Source: Tetracentron sinense (lineage: Eukaryota > Streptophyta > Magnoliopsida > Trochodendrales > Trochodendraceae). Taken from it: 64,000 nt of DNA. The first letter of the stretch is position 1; each line of letters opens with the position of its first letter. A model generated the notes under the pieces. The model did no database searches. It saw nothing but the letters and a program-made list of their open reading frames with translations, and was not told the DNA's origin. The translations under genes and the position numbers were made by a program. Positions 12,073-25,500 of this stretch are shown piece after piece. The stretch covers positions 10,568,041 through 10,632,040 of the forward strand of contig CM026562.1 in assembly GCA_015143295.1 (NCBI GenBank), given 5' to 3'.

Positions 12073-12365
12073 TTTATAAAACAGATGAAAGTGTAGGTTT
12101 TATATTAGATTGCCTTCAGGATTCTTGAACTTAGGATGGAAAAAATCTCCAGTTTCGAAATTTCATTTCAAGTATATCCAGACTCAAATGTATCATATGC
12201 CTACATCCAAATCGCCCATTAAACAAACCTATGCAGTAACTGTTAATTGGTCTTTGTGATTAGGTAATCAAGGAAATGCAATGAGGAGGCCCCAATACGC
12301 AACATTCGCCGAGGTTTGCAACCAAATTGAGGACTTAATCCACTTGTACATTATCATACATTGAA

Positions 12366-12406
12366 GCAAGGCCCTGTTTAACCAAAAAAAAAAAAGCAAG
12401 GCCCTG
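12366..12406 (+). mobile_element. Ultra-truncated retroposon (poly-A with target duplication)
   Basis: The 11-mer GCAAGGCCCTG (12366-12376) is repeated at 12396-12406. Between the copies lie only TTTAACC and twelve A. This is the footprint of a LINE-type reverse transcription event that copied almost only the tail. Confidence 0.6.
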
Positions 12407-12668
12407 AATTCCTCTCCTCACTTCCCAAACAAATTCCCCACTGACTGGCCTCAATAACACAGCATATAGCTAGCTTATTAAGATCTCGCTGGGACGTCAA
12501 ATGTAAGGCAGAAGTGGAAAACCTTTGGAGTATGTTTGTCAGAACTTTAAGAAGGAAAAATCAATGAGAAAAAAATTGGATATGGTAACATAAAATGCCG
12601 AATGACAGCAAAGATGGCCGAGCATGCAGGTCTGATCATAGGAGGCTACTATTTAATAATGATATATC

Positions 12669-12674
12669 TTTTAT
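12669..12674 (-). terminator. Candidate SPP polyadenylation signal
   Basis: Minus-strand AATAAA about 155 nt after the SPP stop codon, in AT-rich sequence. The placement fits a plant 3' UTR; no transcript evidence is available. Confidence 0.4.
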
Positions 12675-12827
12675 TGATTAATAATACCAAAATCTGTTAC
12701 ATTGGCATTTTGCTCAGTAGTATCATAAGTTAGTTTGTGCTCGAGTTCCAAGGCATTAGAGTCCTCAAAGTAAACTATGGCATTTCTTACCCGAATTGAA
12801 ATAGCTCTGCGTCCAAAAACATCACTC

Positions 12828-12920
12828 CTAATCTACTTTTTTGCTAGAATTGGAATCAGAATTACTCGTCTCTCCATCTTGAGATGTGGTAGCAATCTTA
12901 GATTCGTCAAACTCCAACAG
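12828..12920 (-). CDS. SPP: SPP exon 11 (last coding exon)
   Basis: Encodes LLEFDESKIATTSQDGET, SNSDSNSSKKVD and stop. The acceptor is CCTATGCAG. LLxFDESK continues the SPP tail directly after KP of exon 10, and KKVD is a dilysine ER-retrieval end. The 10.8-kb gap to exon 10 is filled with transposons, so automated annotation may easily miss this exon. Confidence 0.9.
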   Translation of the reverse strand: MLEFDESKIATTSQDGETSNSDSNSSKKVD

Positions 12921-15900
12921 CTGCATAGGAAAACAGAACAGTTAAGACTAGATCAAGTAGTGCCTACATCAAACTAGTGGCCAAAGGTTCTCATCAAGCT
13001 CATAATTTTCCAAATAGTTGGGCAAGTGATGGGGGTAAAAAATGATTGACTGATGCAGCCCAAGTAAAAACCCATTTGTAGTAGAGGTTCTCATCAAGCT
13101 CATAATTTTGCTACCAAAGATTATTACTTTACATAATTTTCCATATAGTTGGGCAAATGATGGGGGTAAAAAATGATTGACTGATGCAGCCCGAAGTATG
13201 GACCCATTTGTAGTAGAGGTGAGTTGCATGGGATCATATATTTAAATGGGTGATTGAGATAGGTAAATATAGTACATTGAAAAATGGAGGTAATTGTTTG
13301 AAAAAGATGTATTTTTGGTTTCCTAAGCTTGACCCATTAAATTTCTAGCACTATATAAGAAGAACCATGTACCTCTTGAAGAGACATTCTTAAGTCAAAG
13401 ATAGTAAGCAATCACAGAAGGTTGTCAATAACAAAATCAATGTCTTATTCTTTAGAGGAAAAACCTATAGTGAGGATTCTTTTAATGCAGAGAATCTGAG
13501 TTGCCTATTTTTAAGAACACAACTGATAAATCATTTGAAACAACATTCAATGAAGAATCCTACATGCAATCAGAAGGAATCAAAATCAATGGAGTAATGA
13601 CTAATGCAAGAAAAATTGAAAAGGTGGATGAATTCAAAAGAAATTAATATTGATCTCTACATCAATACTATGATGATTTATTTTTAAAGACTTCCTTAGA
13701 AAGTTCTTTAAAGAGATCTACACTTTCTTTTGTCCTTTTAAAATATTGCTATAAAATTTGAAAAAATCAAACTGATGAAATAATGTGAAAGAAGTGTCAC
13801 GGGCCCATTATTGGTCCTGTACAAGGTTTAAATGGGAGTATTGGGAAAGTCATAAGACAAAAGGAAAGTATCAACTAAAGTTACGACACCAAACTCAAGA
13901 ACGAGTTCTTTTCGTGGGAAGGAGTTTAATGCAGCCCAAAGCATGGACCCATATGTGGTAGAGGTTAGCTGCATGTCTTATAAATTTAAATAGGTACCTG
14001 AAATAGGTAAATGTAGTACATTAAAAAATAAAGATGGTTCTATGAAAAAAAAAGTTTTCTAGGCTTGACTAATTAAATCTATCTCTATATAAGAACCGTG
14101 GACCTCTTGAAGTGACATCCTTAGCTTAAGAAAATTCTAACAAGTACTTAGATTTCAAGAGTTGAATGAATTTTCTTGCTGAGAGTTGAGTGAGTCCTCT
14201 CTATTTGTGTAAGTGCCGTCCCTAATTATCTCTTAATTTTATTTTCCATTGTAATAATCTTTTACCCTTACATTATTATCAATCAAGGGGTTTTCAAGTA
14301 CCTTAAAGTCTCTTTCTCTTCCTCCTTCAACTTCCAGCTGTTCATTTTTTGGTATCAGATTGGATTGCAGTTAATGATGGCGATAGAAAGATGGGTAAAC
14401 AACTAGTGTATCAATGCAAGATTTAAACCTCTACAAGAATGCCTAGGACCTCAACAATATTTCAACAATTTACAATTATGTTTGGAGATGATCCTTTGAT
14501 GACTTCCAAACTCAGAAAAAGGGTGTCAATAACAAACTCAAGGTCTTATTCTTTGGATGAAAAACCTAATAATTGGGAATCACCACCAATCTTTGATATA
14601 TATATATATATTTTAAAGACAAGGATTCTTTCAATATACAGAATCTAATTCACAATTGACATTTTAAAGAAAACTGATGAATCATTTGATGCATTATTCA
14701 ATAAAGAATATTATGTGCAATTGAAGGAGCAATTAGAAGGAATCAAAATTGTTAAGAGTCATAACTTGTAGAAGATCAATTAAAAAGGTGGATGAATTTA
14801 AAGAATTTATATCGATCTTTTTATCATAAATGATGATCATTTCTAAAGACTTCCTTAAAAAGTTCTTTGAAGATGAGATCTACACTATCTTTTGTCCTTT
14901 GGAAGAAGTGCTATAAAATTGGAAAAAAATGTTAAAAAATCAAATCGAGGAAATAATGCGAAAATGTCACAGGCCAATTATTGGTCCCGTACAAGGCTTA
15001 AATGAGAGTATTGGGCAAGTCATCAGACAAAAAAAAGTACCAATTAAAGTTATGACACCGAACTCGAGAATGAGTTCCTTTTCGAGGGGAGGAGGTTGAT
15101 GCAGCCCAAAGCATGGACCCATATGTGGTAGATATTAGCTGCATTGGATTATAAAATTAAATGGGTGATTGAAATAGGTAAATGTGGTACGTTAAAAAAT
15201 AGAGGAGGTTGTATGAAAAGAAAGATTTTTTGTTTCCTAGTCTTGACTCATTAAGTCTCTATACATAAGAACCGTGGACCTCTTAAAGTGAAATCCTTAG
15301 CTTAGAAAAATTCTAACAAAGTAGTTAGATTTTAAGAAGAGTGAATTCTCTTGTTGAGAGTTAAATGAGTCCTCACTATTTGGGTAAGTGTCTTCCCTAA
15401 TTATCTTGTAATAATCTTTGTGAAGTCTCTTGTTGAGAGTTAAATGGGTCCTCGCTATTTGGGTAAGTATCTTCCCAATTTTATCTCTTAAATTTATTTT
15501 CCATTGTAATAATCTTTTAGACTTGTGTAATTATCAATCAAGGGGTTTTCAAGTACCTCTTAAAGTCCCTCTTCTTCCTTCTTCAACTTTCGGCTATTCG
15601 TTTCTGGTATCAGAGCGGATTGCGATTCATGATGGCGATAGAAAGATAGGTAAAAAAAATACCCTAGTATTGTATCAATGCAAAATTCAAATCTCTACAA
15701 GAATGTCAAGGACCTCAAACAATCTTTCAACAATCTACAATTACGTTTGGAGATGATCCTTCCACGACTTTTGAACTCGAAGATGGTAAGCAATCAAGAA
15801 AATGTGTCAATAATAAAATCAATGTCTTATTCTTTAGAAGAAAAGCCTATGGATTGCCACCAATTTTTTATATATATTTTGAAGATGGGGATTCTTTCAA

Positions 15901-18900
15901 TATACAAAATCTATTTCACAACTAGGGCTGTCAAAAAAGCCCACGTAGAAGGGTACCCGGCCCTGCCCTGCCCTCCAAAGCCCTCTGAAGCCCTGCCCTT
16001 CCCAGCCCTTGGGCTGGGTAGGGCTCAAAATCCGAAAGCCCTACTTCTAGAGGGCTGGGCCAGGGCTCACCCCGGCCCTGCCATTTAAAGCCATGCCCTT
16101 CTCCTTAGTTGCTATAGTTGCTACATGGTAGCTAAGGTCTATAAACCATAAAAGTATATAATATATACTTATATATTATATTTATGAAATTACTCATTTC
16201 ACCATTTCAAACGGTTTAATAGTAGGGTTAAATGAGTAATTTCACATGACCATCGTTATAAAACCCCTCGAGGCCTCGACAATCGTTACGAACCCTAACC
16301 CTAATCTCGTATTCGAAATCGCATCCTCGCCTCCTTCTGCTTAGAGGATTTTGATATATAAATTTGTTGTATATAGTTTTATTTTGTTTTATTCTATCGT
16401 GTATGCTTGTCGTTGACAAGGGAAAAAAATTGACTTTGTCATTGCTCTTTTTGTTGCAATGTTGGTCCCAAACCCGGATAAAAGAGTAGGGTATCCATTT
16501 CCATGTCAAGTTGACAGTCAGTATAGAAAAAAAATCTCATCATCTCAAATCACTAAAAAAATCCCGCTCTTTCTTCCGGCCCTTTGGCCTTGCCCTGGCC
16601 CTTGAGGGCAGGGCTAGGGCCCAATCAATCCTGGCCCTTGAAGGGCTAGGGCTGGGCTAGGGCCCTACTCTTATAGGGAAGGGTAGGGCTAGGGTTGATC
16701 GCGGCCCTGCCATTTGACAACCCTATTCACAACTAACTATTTTAAGAACACAACTGATGAATCATTTGATGCAACATTCAATGAAGAATCCTATGTGCAA
16801 TTGAGCAATCAGAAGGAATCAAAATCAATAAAGTAATAACTTACACAAGAGAAATTAAAAGGTGGATGAATTTTAAGAACCGATATCAATCTTTTCTTTA
16901 ACGTATACGGATCCATTTCTAACAACTTAGTTCTTTGAATATGAGATCCAATTTTTTTTAATCATTTGGAAGACTTGCTACAAGATTGGAATACATGTTA
17001 AAAAAATCAAACCAAAGAAATAATGGGAACGAAGTGTCATGGGTCCACCTTTCAAAAAAGTAAAAGGGGCATGCCCATCATTGTACTCGTATAAGGCTTA
17101 AATGGGAGAATTGGGCTAGTAGTAGGATGTAGGACAAAAATCAAGTATCAACTGAAGTTACGACAACGAACTCGAAGACAACTTTTTGCCGAGAAGTTTG
17201 ATACAGCCAAAAACATGGACTCATGTGGTAGAGGTGAGTTGCATGGGATAATAAATTTAAATGAGTGGTTGAAATAAGTAAATGTAGTACATTGAAAAAT
17301 AGAGGTTATACAAAAAAGAAGTATATTTTTTTTTATTTCTTAAGCTTGACTCATTAAGTCTCTAGCTCTATATAAGAAGAATCATGCACCTTTTGAAGAG
17401 ACATCATTGGCTTAGAAATTTCTATCAAAGTGCTTAGACATAAAGAGTTGAGTGAGTCCTGTTAATAGTCTATTTGGAGCGGGTTACAGATTTTGACTGT
17501 GATAGAAAGATGGATAAACAAACATACTAGTACTGCATCAATGCAAGATTTAAATCTCAATAAGGATGTTAATGCCCTCAAATAATCTTTCAGCAATCCA
17601 CAATTGCTTTTAGAAGAAATCGTTCGGTGACTTCCTAACATTATTTTCTATTGTTATTATCTTAAGGCCATATGTTATCAATCAAGGGGTTTTCAAGTCC
17701 CTTGAGTCTCCATCTTCCTCTTCTTCTTTAATTTTGGCTTCATCATTTTTCCTATTTCAACCAATCATTTAAATATATGATCTCATGCAACTCACCTCTA
17801 CCACATATGGGTCCGCTTCCGGCTACAACAAACTTCTTCCAGCAAAAAAGAACTCACCCTCGAGTTCGGTTTCGTAACTTCAATTGATACTTAATTTTTG
17901 TCTTACGACTTGCCCAATACTCTCTCATTAATCCTTGTACAAATCCAATAATGGGCACATGATACTTCATTCACATTATTTTCTTGGTTTGATTTTTTTT
18001 AAAATGCATTCAAATCTTGTATAAATTCTTTTAAAGGACAAGAAAAAGTGTAGATTTCATAATCAAAGAACTTCCAAAAAAGTCTCTAAAAATGGATCAT
18101 CATGTATTGATGAAGAGATTGTATCAATTCATTAAACTCATCCACATTTTTTAGTTTCTCTTGCATAAGTCATAAATCATTCAAATTTGATTCCTTCGAG
18201 TTACTCTCTCAATTGCACATAGGATTCTTTCATTAAATACCGTTTCAAATGATTCATCAGTTGTATTCTTAAAAATGAGTGACCCATGAATCTGATTCTC
18301 TACATTGAAAGAATCCTCATATTCAAAATCAAAATCGAAGATTGGTGGTCATTCCTAATCTCTAGGTCTTTCTTTAAGAATAAGATCTTAGTTTTGTTAT
18401 CAACACCCTTCGTTAATTGCTTACCGTCTTTGAGTTAGGATAACATCAAAAGATCTCCAAAAGTATTGTAGATTGTTGAAAGAATGTTTGAAGTCCTTGC
18501 AAAGATTTGAATCTTGCATTAATGCAATCATAGTTACCAGAGCGAGAAGCGAAAACGAGAAGCAAAGCAAAAGTGAGAAGCGGGAAGCGAGAAATGAGAT
18601 ATAGGCTCCTTATTCCCATTATGTTATTTATGGACAGCTATACCTTTGATTTTATCTTACAAGAGATTTTTATGGAAAAGTAGGTTTTTTAGGTTTCAAA
18701 CCGACAATACTTACTTAGAGTCTATACCCTAGGCTATATATTGTGGTCTACCACATCACTTCAAACATACAACTCCTTTTGACTACTAGATGAGGCGTGA
18801 TAAAAGTGAGCTTCTTAGGAAGCGAGTTTGTTCGAGGAAGCGCTTTTGGGAAACGAGCTTCCCACCCAGTACATAGCTTCCCTGCAACTATGAATGCAAT

Positions 18901-21900
18901 ACTAATATATTTGTTTACCTTCTTTCAATCACCATCATAAATTGTAACGCAACTCGCTCAAAATAGAGATGACTCAATCAACTCTCAACAAGAGGACTCA
19001 CTCAACTCTTGAAATCTAAGCACCTAGCTGAAATTGTTTTAAACCAATGATGTCTCTTCAAGAGAGGCATGATTTTTCTTACATAAGCTAAAGACTTAAC
19101 GAGTCAAGTTTATGAAACCAAAAATACATATTTTCCATACAACTTCTATTTTTCAATGTACTACATTTATCTATTTCAACTGCCCATTTAAATATATGAT
19201 CCAATGCAACTCACCTCTACTACGCATGGGTCCTAGGCTACGCCCCTACTAGGACAATAAAACTTCCCCCCCCCCAATTTCAAGGGGGAGTTCTGCTCCT
19301 CTCCCAGGCTACGCCTTTACTAGGACAATAGAATTCCCCCCCGCCCCACATGCATTCTTTAGAGAAAACCTAGGTTATTACTAAGTTAACTAGGAAGGGT
19401 GTACTAACCTTAAGGATTAACTTCAAATCTTGAAGAAGAACCCTCATTGATTGGAATCCCAACTTTGTGAAGGATGATCCTTGCTTGAAAGAGATCCAAG
19501 CTTAATGGAGAACTCAAACCTTGATCTCCAATCCACTCTCTTGCAAATCCTCAATCTCCTTCTTCTTTCTCTCCTCTAATCTTTCTCTTATGTTTGGGAT
19601 AACCCAAAACCCCCAAATGAACTCCCTATTTATACGCAAGAGGGTAGAAACCCTAAAAATCCCGCCAAAAAATATGGGTCACGCGACTTACGATCGATCG
19701 TAGCATCTCTACGATCGACCGTAAACGTTACAGAGAGTTTGACCATTTTAGAAATTCTACGATCAATCATAGATTTTCTACGATCGATCGTAGCCTACGA
19801 TCGTTCATAGGGTCTGTACGATCGTTCGTAAATCTGATAGTAATTTCTAGATTTTTTCTATTTTGGTATTTCGGCCATAACTTTTGACTCATTCATCGGA
19901 TTTTGACGATTCAACTTGCGTTGGACTCGTCATTCAAAGAGGAACAATTTTAACGATTTACAATCTTCCAATTCTTAAAATAAAAATAAAAAAACCAAGG
20001 GGGCTTTAGCCCCCTTTAACTTTTAATATAAAATTGTACTAATATCTGTTTACCTAATTCCACCAACTCTACCCCAATATTGCATATGAGCTCATGGGTA
20101 CCCGTAAAAACCAAGGTTGTTAAATTGTAATAAAACCATAAAATCGTTTCAGGATCGATTCAATTCAAATTGGGATTCAAATCGTAAATCATAAGATTTA
20201 ATCTGATATTTTTTTTAATTGCTAAAAAATACTTGATAAATCAGGAAAAAAAATTGAATAACCCATTATCCAAAAGATTTCATACATATCTATTGATAAA
20301 AGCAAGTAATGAACATTTCATTACATATACTACACAAAGCGCAAATGAACTCCATAAAACAAAACATAACTCCTATATCATTAAAGATAAATCAACAAAA
20401 GTAAACTTCATAGTTGTTAATGGCGTCGCCTCAGGTGGTCGCCTAGGCGACTAGGCGCTCTGCTGGGCTCAGGCGGCTGGCTGCCTCAGACAATCATTAT
20501 TATAAATCTGATATATGTAATATTATTATTGTTTAAAGATATAAAAGTTACTTTATTTGAATATACTAGTCTGGTAAACAAAAAAATATGTTATTTTATG
20601 TACTTTTAATGTCTTTTACCATATAATATATTAGGGTTTGTATATCCAACAAAATAAGTTTGCAAATAGAAAAAGAAAGAAGAGAGGAATGGTGTCAAGT
20701 ATGTCTTCCTCATATGTCTTCCTCATGTTAACATGTCCTCTCTCTCGCTCAATAGGTGGACAATTGGCCTCTCTCTCTCTTCCTTTGTGGTTGGACCATA
20801 TGGTCTTCATCTGCTTTTGCATGGTTGTTACAAGCGTCGCCTAGGCGACCAAGCATACAAGTGGGCTTAGGCGGTCTAATAAAAAAAAAAGGCTTTTAAA
20901 TGCCTCAAATTTCTTCTAAGACGCCCAAAACTCTCATAAACCCATATTTAAAAAGGACTTTTTATAATTTAAATAAGTGCAAACCCCATAATTATATATT
21001 TTTTATTATATTTCTCGAGTATAATCGAGAAAATGAAAGAAAGAAGAAATGAAAGTAAGATGTACGGCATCTCCCTCTCTCCCCCTCTTTTCTCTCTCAT
21101 GTTCGACGTCACATTGTTAATCAGACTATTTTTTTTTTTAATTCAGTCCTACACTCTCTCATCTCCTTTCTCTCTAATATTCGGCTGTTACTGTAGACTA
21201 TTGTTTCTTTCTATTTTTTTATAATTCATAATCTTTCAACAATCATTATAGACTTTGTTTTTTTATTCCCTTTTTTTTTTATCCCCAACACTTTGAAATC
21301 CCCTTTTATTGTTCTTAGAACTATCTCCAAGGATGATTCAATCTAAGTGTATCTTTACAATTGAGATTTTGTAATTTACATGAATTGCAGGGCCCCTTAT
21401 TCAAGGAAATGTGTCATACATAGATCTCATATTGGGGGGATGTCTGCAGCAAAAAATTAATTAGGCGATGCCTCAGGTGCCTCAAGCTACCGCCTCAAGC
21501 GTCCATGGGGTATGTCGCCCAGTCGCCTTCACAACTATGGTAAACTCATATAATCATGTTGTATGAGATTAAGTATCTAACAAGATAAAAGTATCAAGTG
21601 CTCCAAGAGTCCAACTCTCTAACTCCTATCATCTTTCTTCATCATCCTTTCTTTTCTCTTCTTTCTCATTTTCTTCCCGTTTCACAGCAATAAAGAGAAA
21701 ATCCTAATAGGGGTAGGAGTTTTCCCATTTATCCTCTCTCCTTAAAAGACATAAAGTACCTTTAGACAATTGAAATGGAAAAACATTAAAAAAATATTTT
21801 TATGTGTCGGTCCGTAACATGAGTTTAATGTTCAAATCTCTTGAATTATAGGTTTTGAACCACAAATCACAATCTAAATCGCAAATCAAATGAGATTTTA

Positions 21901-22466
21901 ACCCAATTACGATTTCCATCTACGATGTGAATCGTTTTACCTGCGATTCGATTCAAATCGTAAGATTTGAATGACAAATCACAACGATTTAACAACCATA
22001 GAAAAAACCCATAAAAATGTTTGAAATTGAGATCAATGTCCCATTTGTAGGGTACAAGTCCTTCAGGCCCATTTACCTTCCAAGGAGGAACATGAAACTG
22101 AAAGTCACATGGGCTAGTTGACTACAAGATGCGTCACACAATATCAAGGTGTCCTCAAACAAATTGTAAATTAGAGAAGAATAAGTCACCCCTTCTAACT
22201 GTGAAGCCCTCAATTACTAAATTTGTCCCCATGATAACATTTTGCTGAAGGCCTCAGAGAGCATAATGAAGAGGAATGGCGATAGCAGGTTGCCCTCTGG
22301 AAGTCATTGATTAGGACTAGTGTAACCTAGGCACTTTTCAGTTTTCCAAATTTGTCATGTCGACACTTAGGCACAACACGACACTCCTTGGTACATCCCC
22401 ATACTCTGCCATAGTGAAATTAGAATTATGGTTAGGCACATAGGACTTCAAATATGTTGTGCCATT

Positions 22467-22519
<53 letters not shown>

Positions 22520-25500
22520 GGATTGCTAGGATTTTTTTGTCAAATTATATAGCTTTTCTAGCAACATAAAAGACAACTTACGAGGAGAGGCAACAACACC
22601 AACGATGATCAATGGGTACGACATATTTTCTTGACTTTGATTTATTTTTTTAAAAGTTGGGGACAAGTGGTCTCCTTCCCCTCCTCTCTATTCTTATAAC
22701 TTAGTTAAAAATTCTGAGTTATAATTCACATATATAGTCATTTTTAAAAAATTGTACGTTCGTGCCGCTATTGTTACCAAACACCCGTATAATACTTTTA
22801 GGAGGGTTTCCGTTTAAAACTCCGTACTTTTGTCATGTTACGTACTATTCGCGTATCGCCATATAATACACATTTAATACACCAATTACGTATTAAACAC
22901 ATACAATACGTGTATTTTTGTCATACTTTACCGTGTTAAACGCATATTCTGTATTAAATGATTGTTATTATTCGCCAAACAGATCATTGTCATATTATAC
23001 CCGTACACGTACTTAGTAACTATGTGTACCGCCGTATTGGGATTTCTTGAGGTTGCCGTGCCGAACAGCTCTAGACACTTAGACACTTGGCGCCCATACC
23101 ACATGCCTAGGTAACACTGATTAGGACGCATAAAAAGAGAGTCAAAATACAAGCTTTCATTCAATTTCTCTACCGAGAGCCAAAGCACATTCTCCCCATG
23201 ATAGTCGAGAAATTCCCAATTAACATAGTCATAGGCTTTTTCCATATCAATTTTGCACAACACTCCAAGAGATCCCGATCTAAACCTTACATCCATACAT
23301 TCATTGGCTATTAGGATACCGTCAACTATTTGCCTACCCCCCATCCACCCATAACAAAGGCCCCTTGCATTGGAGAAATGATGGAAGCCATAACAATCTT
23401 TAGCTTGGATAATAAAATTTTGTAAATGCTCCCCCCACCAAACTTATAGGACGGAAATCACCAAGTGTGTGAGCACCTTCTAGCTTGGAGATTAAGACTT
23501 TGAATATGCCCCATTGCTAAGGCATATGATAGATAATAAGTAGTTTATAGCTTATTGATGCCATTACCACATTCCTAATGGAGAAAAGGAGATCATAGAA
23601 CACAGCAAAAAAATTGTTTAACAAATATGACCAATAGACTATAAAATAATGCTAGACTATAAAATAATGCCAGTACGCAGCAAACAAATTATATAAGAGC
23701 ATTGGACAAACCGGTTTGACTTCCCCATTCCATATGCAATGAACAGCCAAGGATCCAATAACAGCTGGTACAATATACAGAAGTGCAGGCTGAAAGTACA
23801 AAGAAAAAGAGAAATTAAAAAATAATATAAATATTGCTAATCAGGTATTAAGAAAGACAGTTAACTTAGGGAGTTATCTCCTCGCTCAAGTAAGAGAAAT
23901 ACTCGACCATGCTCCGGCCCATGTGCATGGATCAGGAGAAATGGACCAATACAAGATCGAGAATATAAATTAATCAAGTGAGGGGATTGTTCCAGAACAT
24001 TTATTTGGACTTTCAGAGAAAATAATAACAAAAGGATCTTGTATAAATTACCTGTGCAGCCTGGAACCAGTTCATCACGATAATTGTAAGGACCACACCA
24101 AAAGTGTATCCAAAAAATGCACTTCTAAAGTACTGGTTCTTTTTCCCTCTTGACACATCAAATCTCAATGCCAATGCAACAAAAATGCCTGAACAAAAGA
24201 AAAAACGAGATTCCAAGTTAATTTAAAAAAAACTGAATTACATAATTCGAACATAACAATAACAAAGATTGTTGATTATCACCAAGAAAAATATCGCCCC
24301 CAAATTCAGTTCATAGGAAAAAATGAATACCAGTACAAGTTCAAAAATGAATTCTTCGAACCAAATGAATCATGAATAGTCATTAAGATATGCGAACATT
24401 AGCCATAATAGGTGCTTGCTTATTGTATTAACTATTTACAATAACAAAGATTGTTGAATATCACCAGGAACAATATCGCCCCCAAATTCAGTTCATAGGA
24501 AAAAATGAAGCCCAGTAAAAGTTCAAAAATGAACTCATCAAACCAAATGAATCATGAATAGTCATTAAGCTATGTGATAAATTAGCCATACTAGGTGCTT
24601 GCTTACTGTATTGACTTTGCACTTCAACTGAAGCTGGTAGCAATAAGCATTACGCCATTCTTTCCAGTTAATGTGGGATATTTTTAATCTACAAGTGTAA
24701 CCTATATAATACATGTCGGTTTCTATATATACACAGCTTTGAATAGTAAAACTAAATAGACATTCGCAATCTTAACTTGAGATAAAATTGATCAATTAAA
24801 AGAATTGAGAACTCTAAATACACATTTTAGTCACGACACCAAAGAAAATAATATTGCAACAGGTGAAAAGAAGTCTTTGGACCATGAATAACTTCCACTC
24901 AATATAGAGAGCAGACAATAATCCATATCTTGTTTTTCACCAAGTTATGATACACGAATGTATGGGATAAACTCTTCAAGAGTTGTCCAAGACAATACTG
25001 AATACCCTCTAAAGAATCAGGGGAAAAACAAGAGCCTGGATGAAGAAACCGGGATCAATATCCTTGCAGAGGAACCACACTAATTCCTGGAAAAGTGAGC
25101 TGCACATGGCATTTTGTTCATTAATCCAAAATATAAATATGCAAGGCCACTTCTAGAATATGGAACATAAACTGAGCCACTGACAAACCTAACTATCTAA
25201 TACACTTCAAACCTCACATATGGTTAGAATCATACCAATGGTGCAATTTCCAGGCAATATACCATCAAATCATAGAGGAAAACATTTTTTTTGATCCAGA
25301 ATGGTTGGCAAACAGGCCATGTGCAAGCACACATCCTAATTTTAAGTAACCCATCTCATGAATTAGTCCATTTTAACATTCAACTCCATAAAATAGCTCT
25401 CGTAAAGAGTCATCAAGCAACAAACTGTAGCAAACCTTAAACATCATGGAAATGGATTTTTTTAAAAAAATATGTAATTTGAACATTTTACCAGGTATGA

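Larger units (their letters stand above)
13051..17750 (+). mobile_element. Tandem array of a small non-autonomous LTR retroelement
   Basis: The LTR start TGATGCAGCCC recurs at 13051, 13182, 13927 (as TAATGCAG), 15097 and 17199 (as TGATACAG), alternating with internal segments that begin with a Met-tRNA primer site and end in a polypurine tract. The result is an LTR-internal-LTR-internal-LTR array, typical of tandem TRIM/LARD-like elements. Internal parts (about 0.75 kb) encode no pol domain. The array lies in SPP intron 10. The last unit is truncated, and 17751-19232 carries the same element reversed. Confidence 0.75.

Noticed and set aside
12777..12977. Plus-strand 66-codon ORF
   Set aside because: It is the antisense shadow of SPP exon 11.
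20638..20844. Plus- and minus-strand ORFs near 20.7 kb
   Set aside because: Both lie in CTCTCT-rich interior of a hAT element and oppose each other; neither looks like a protein.
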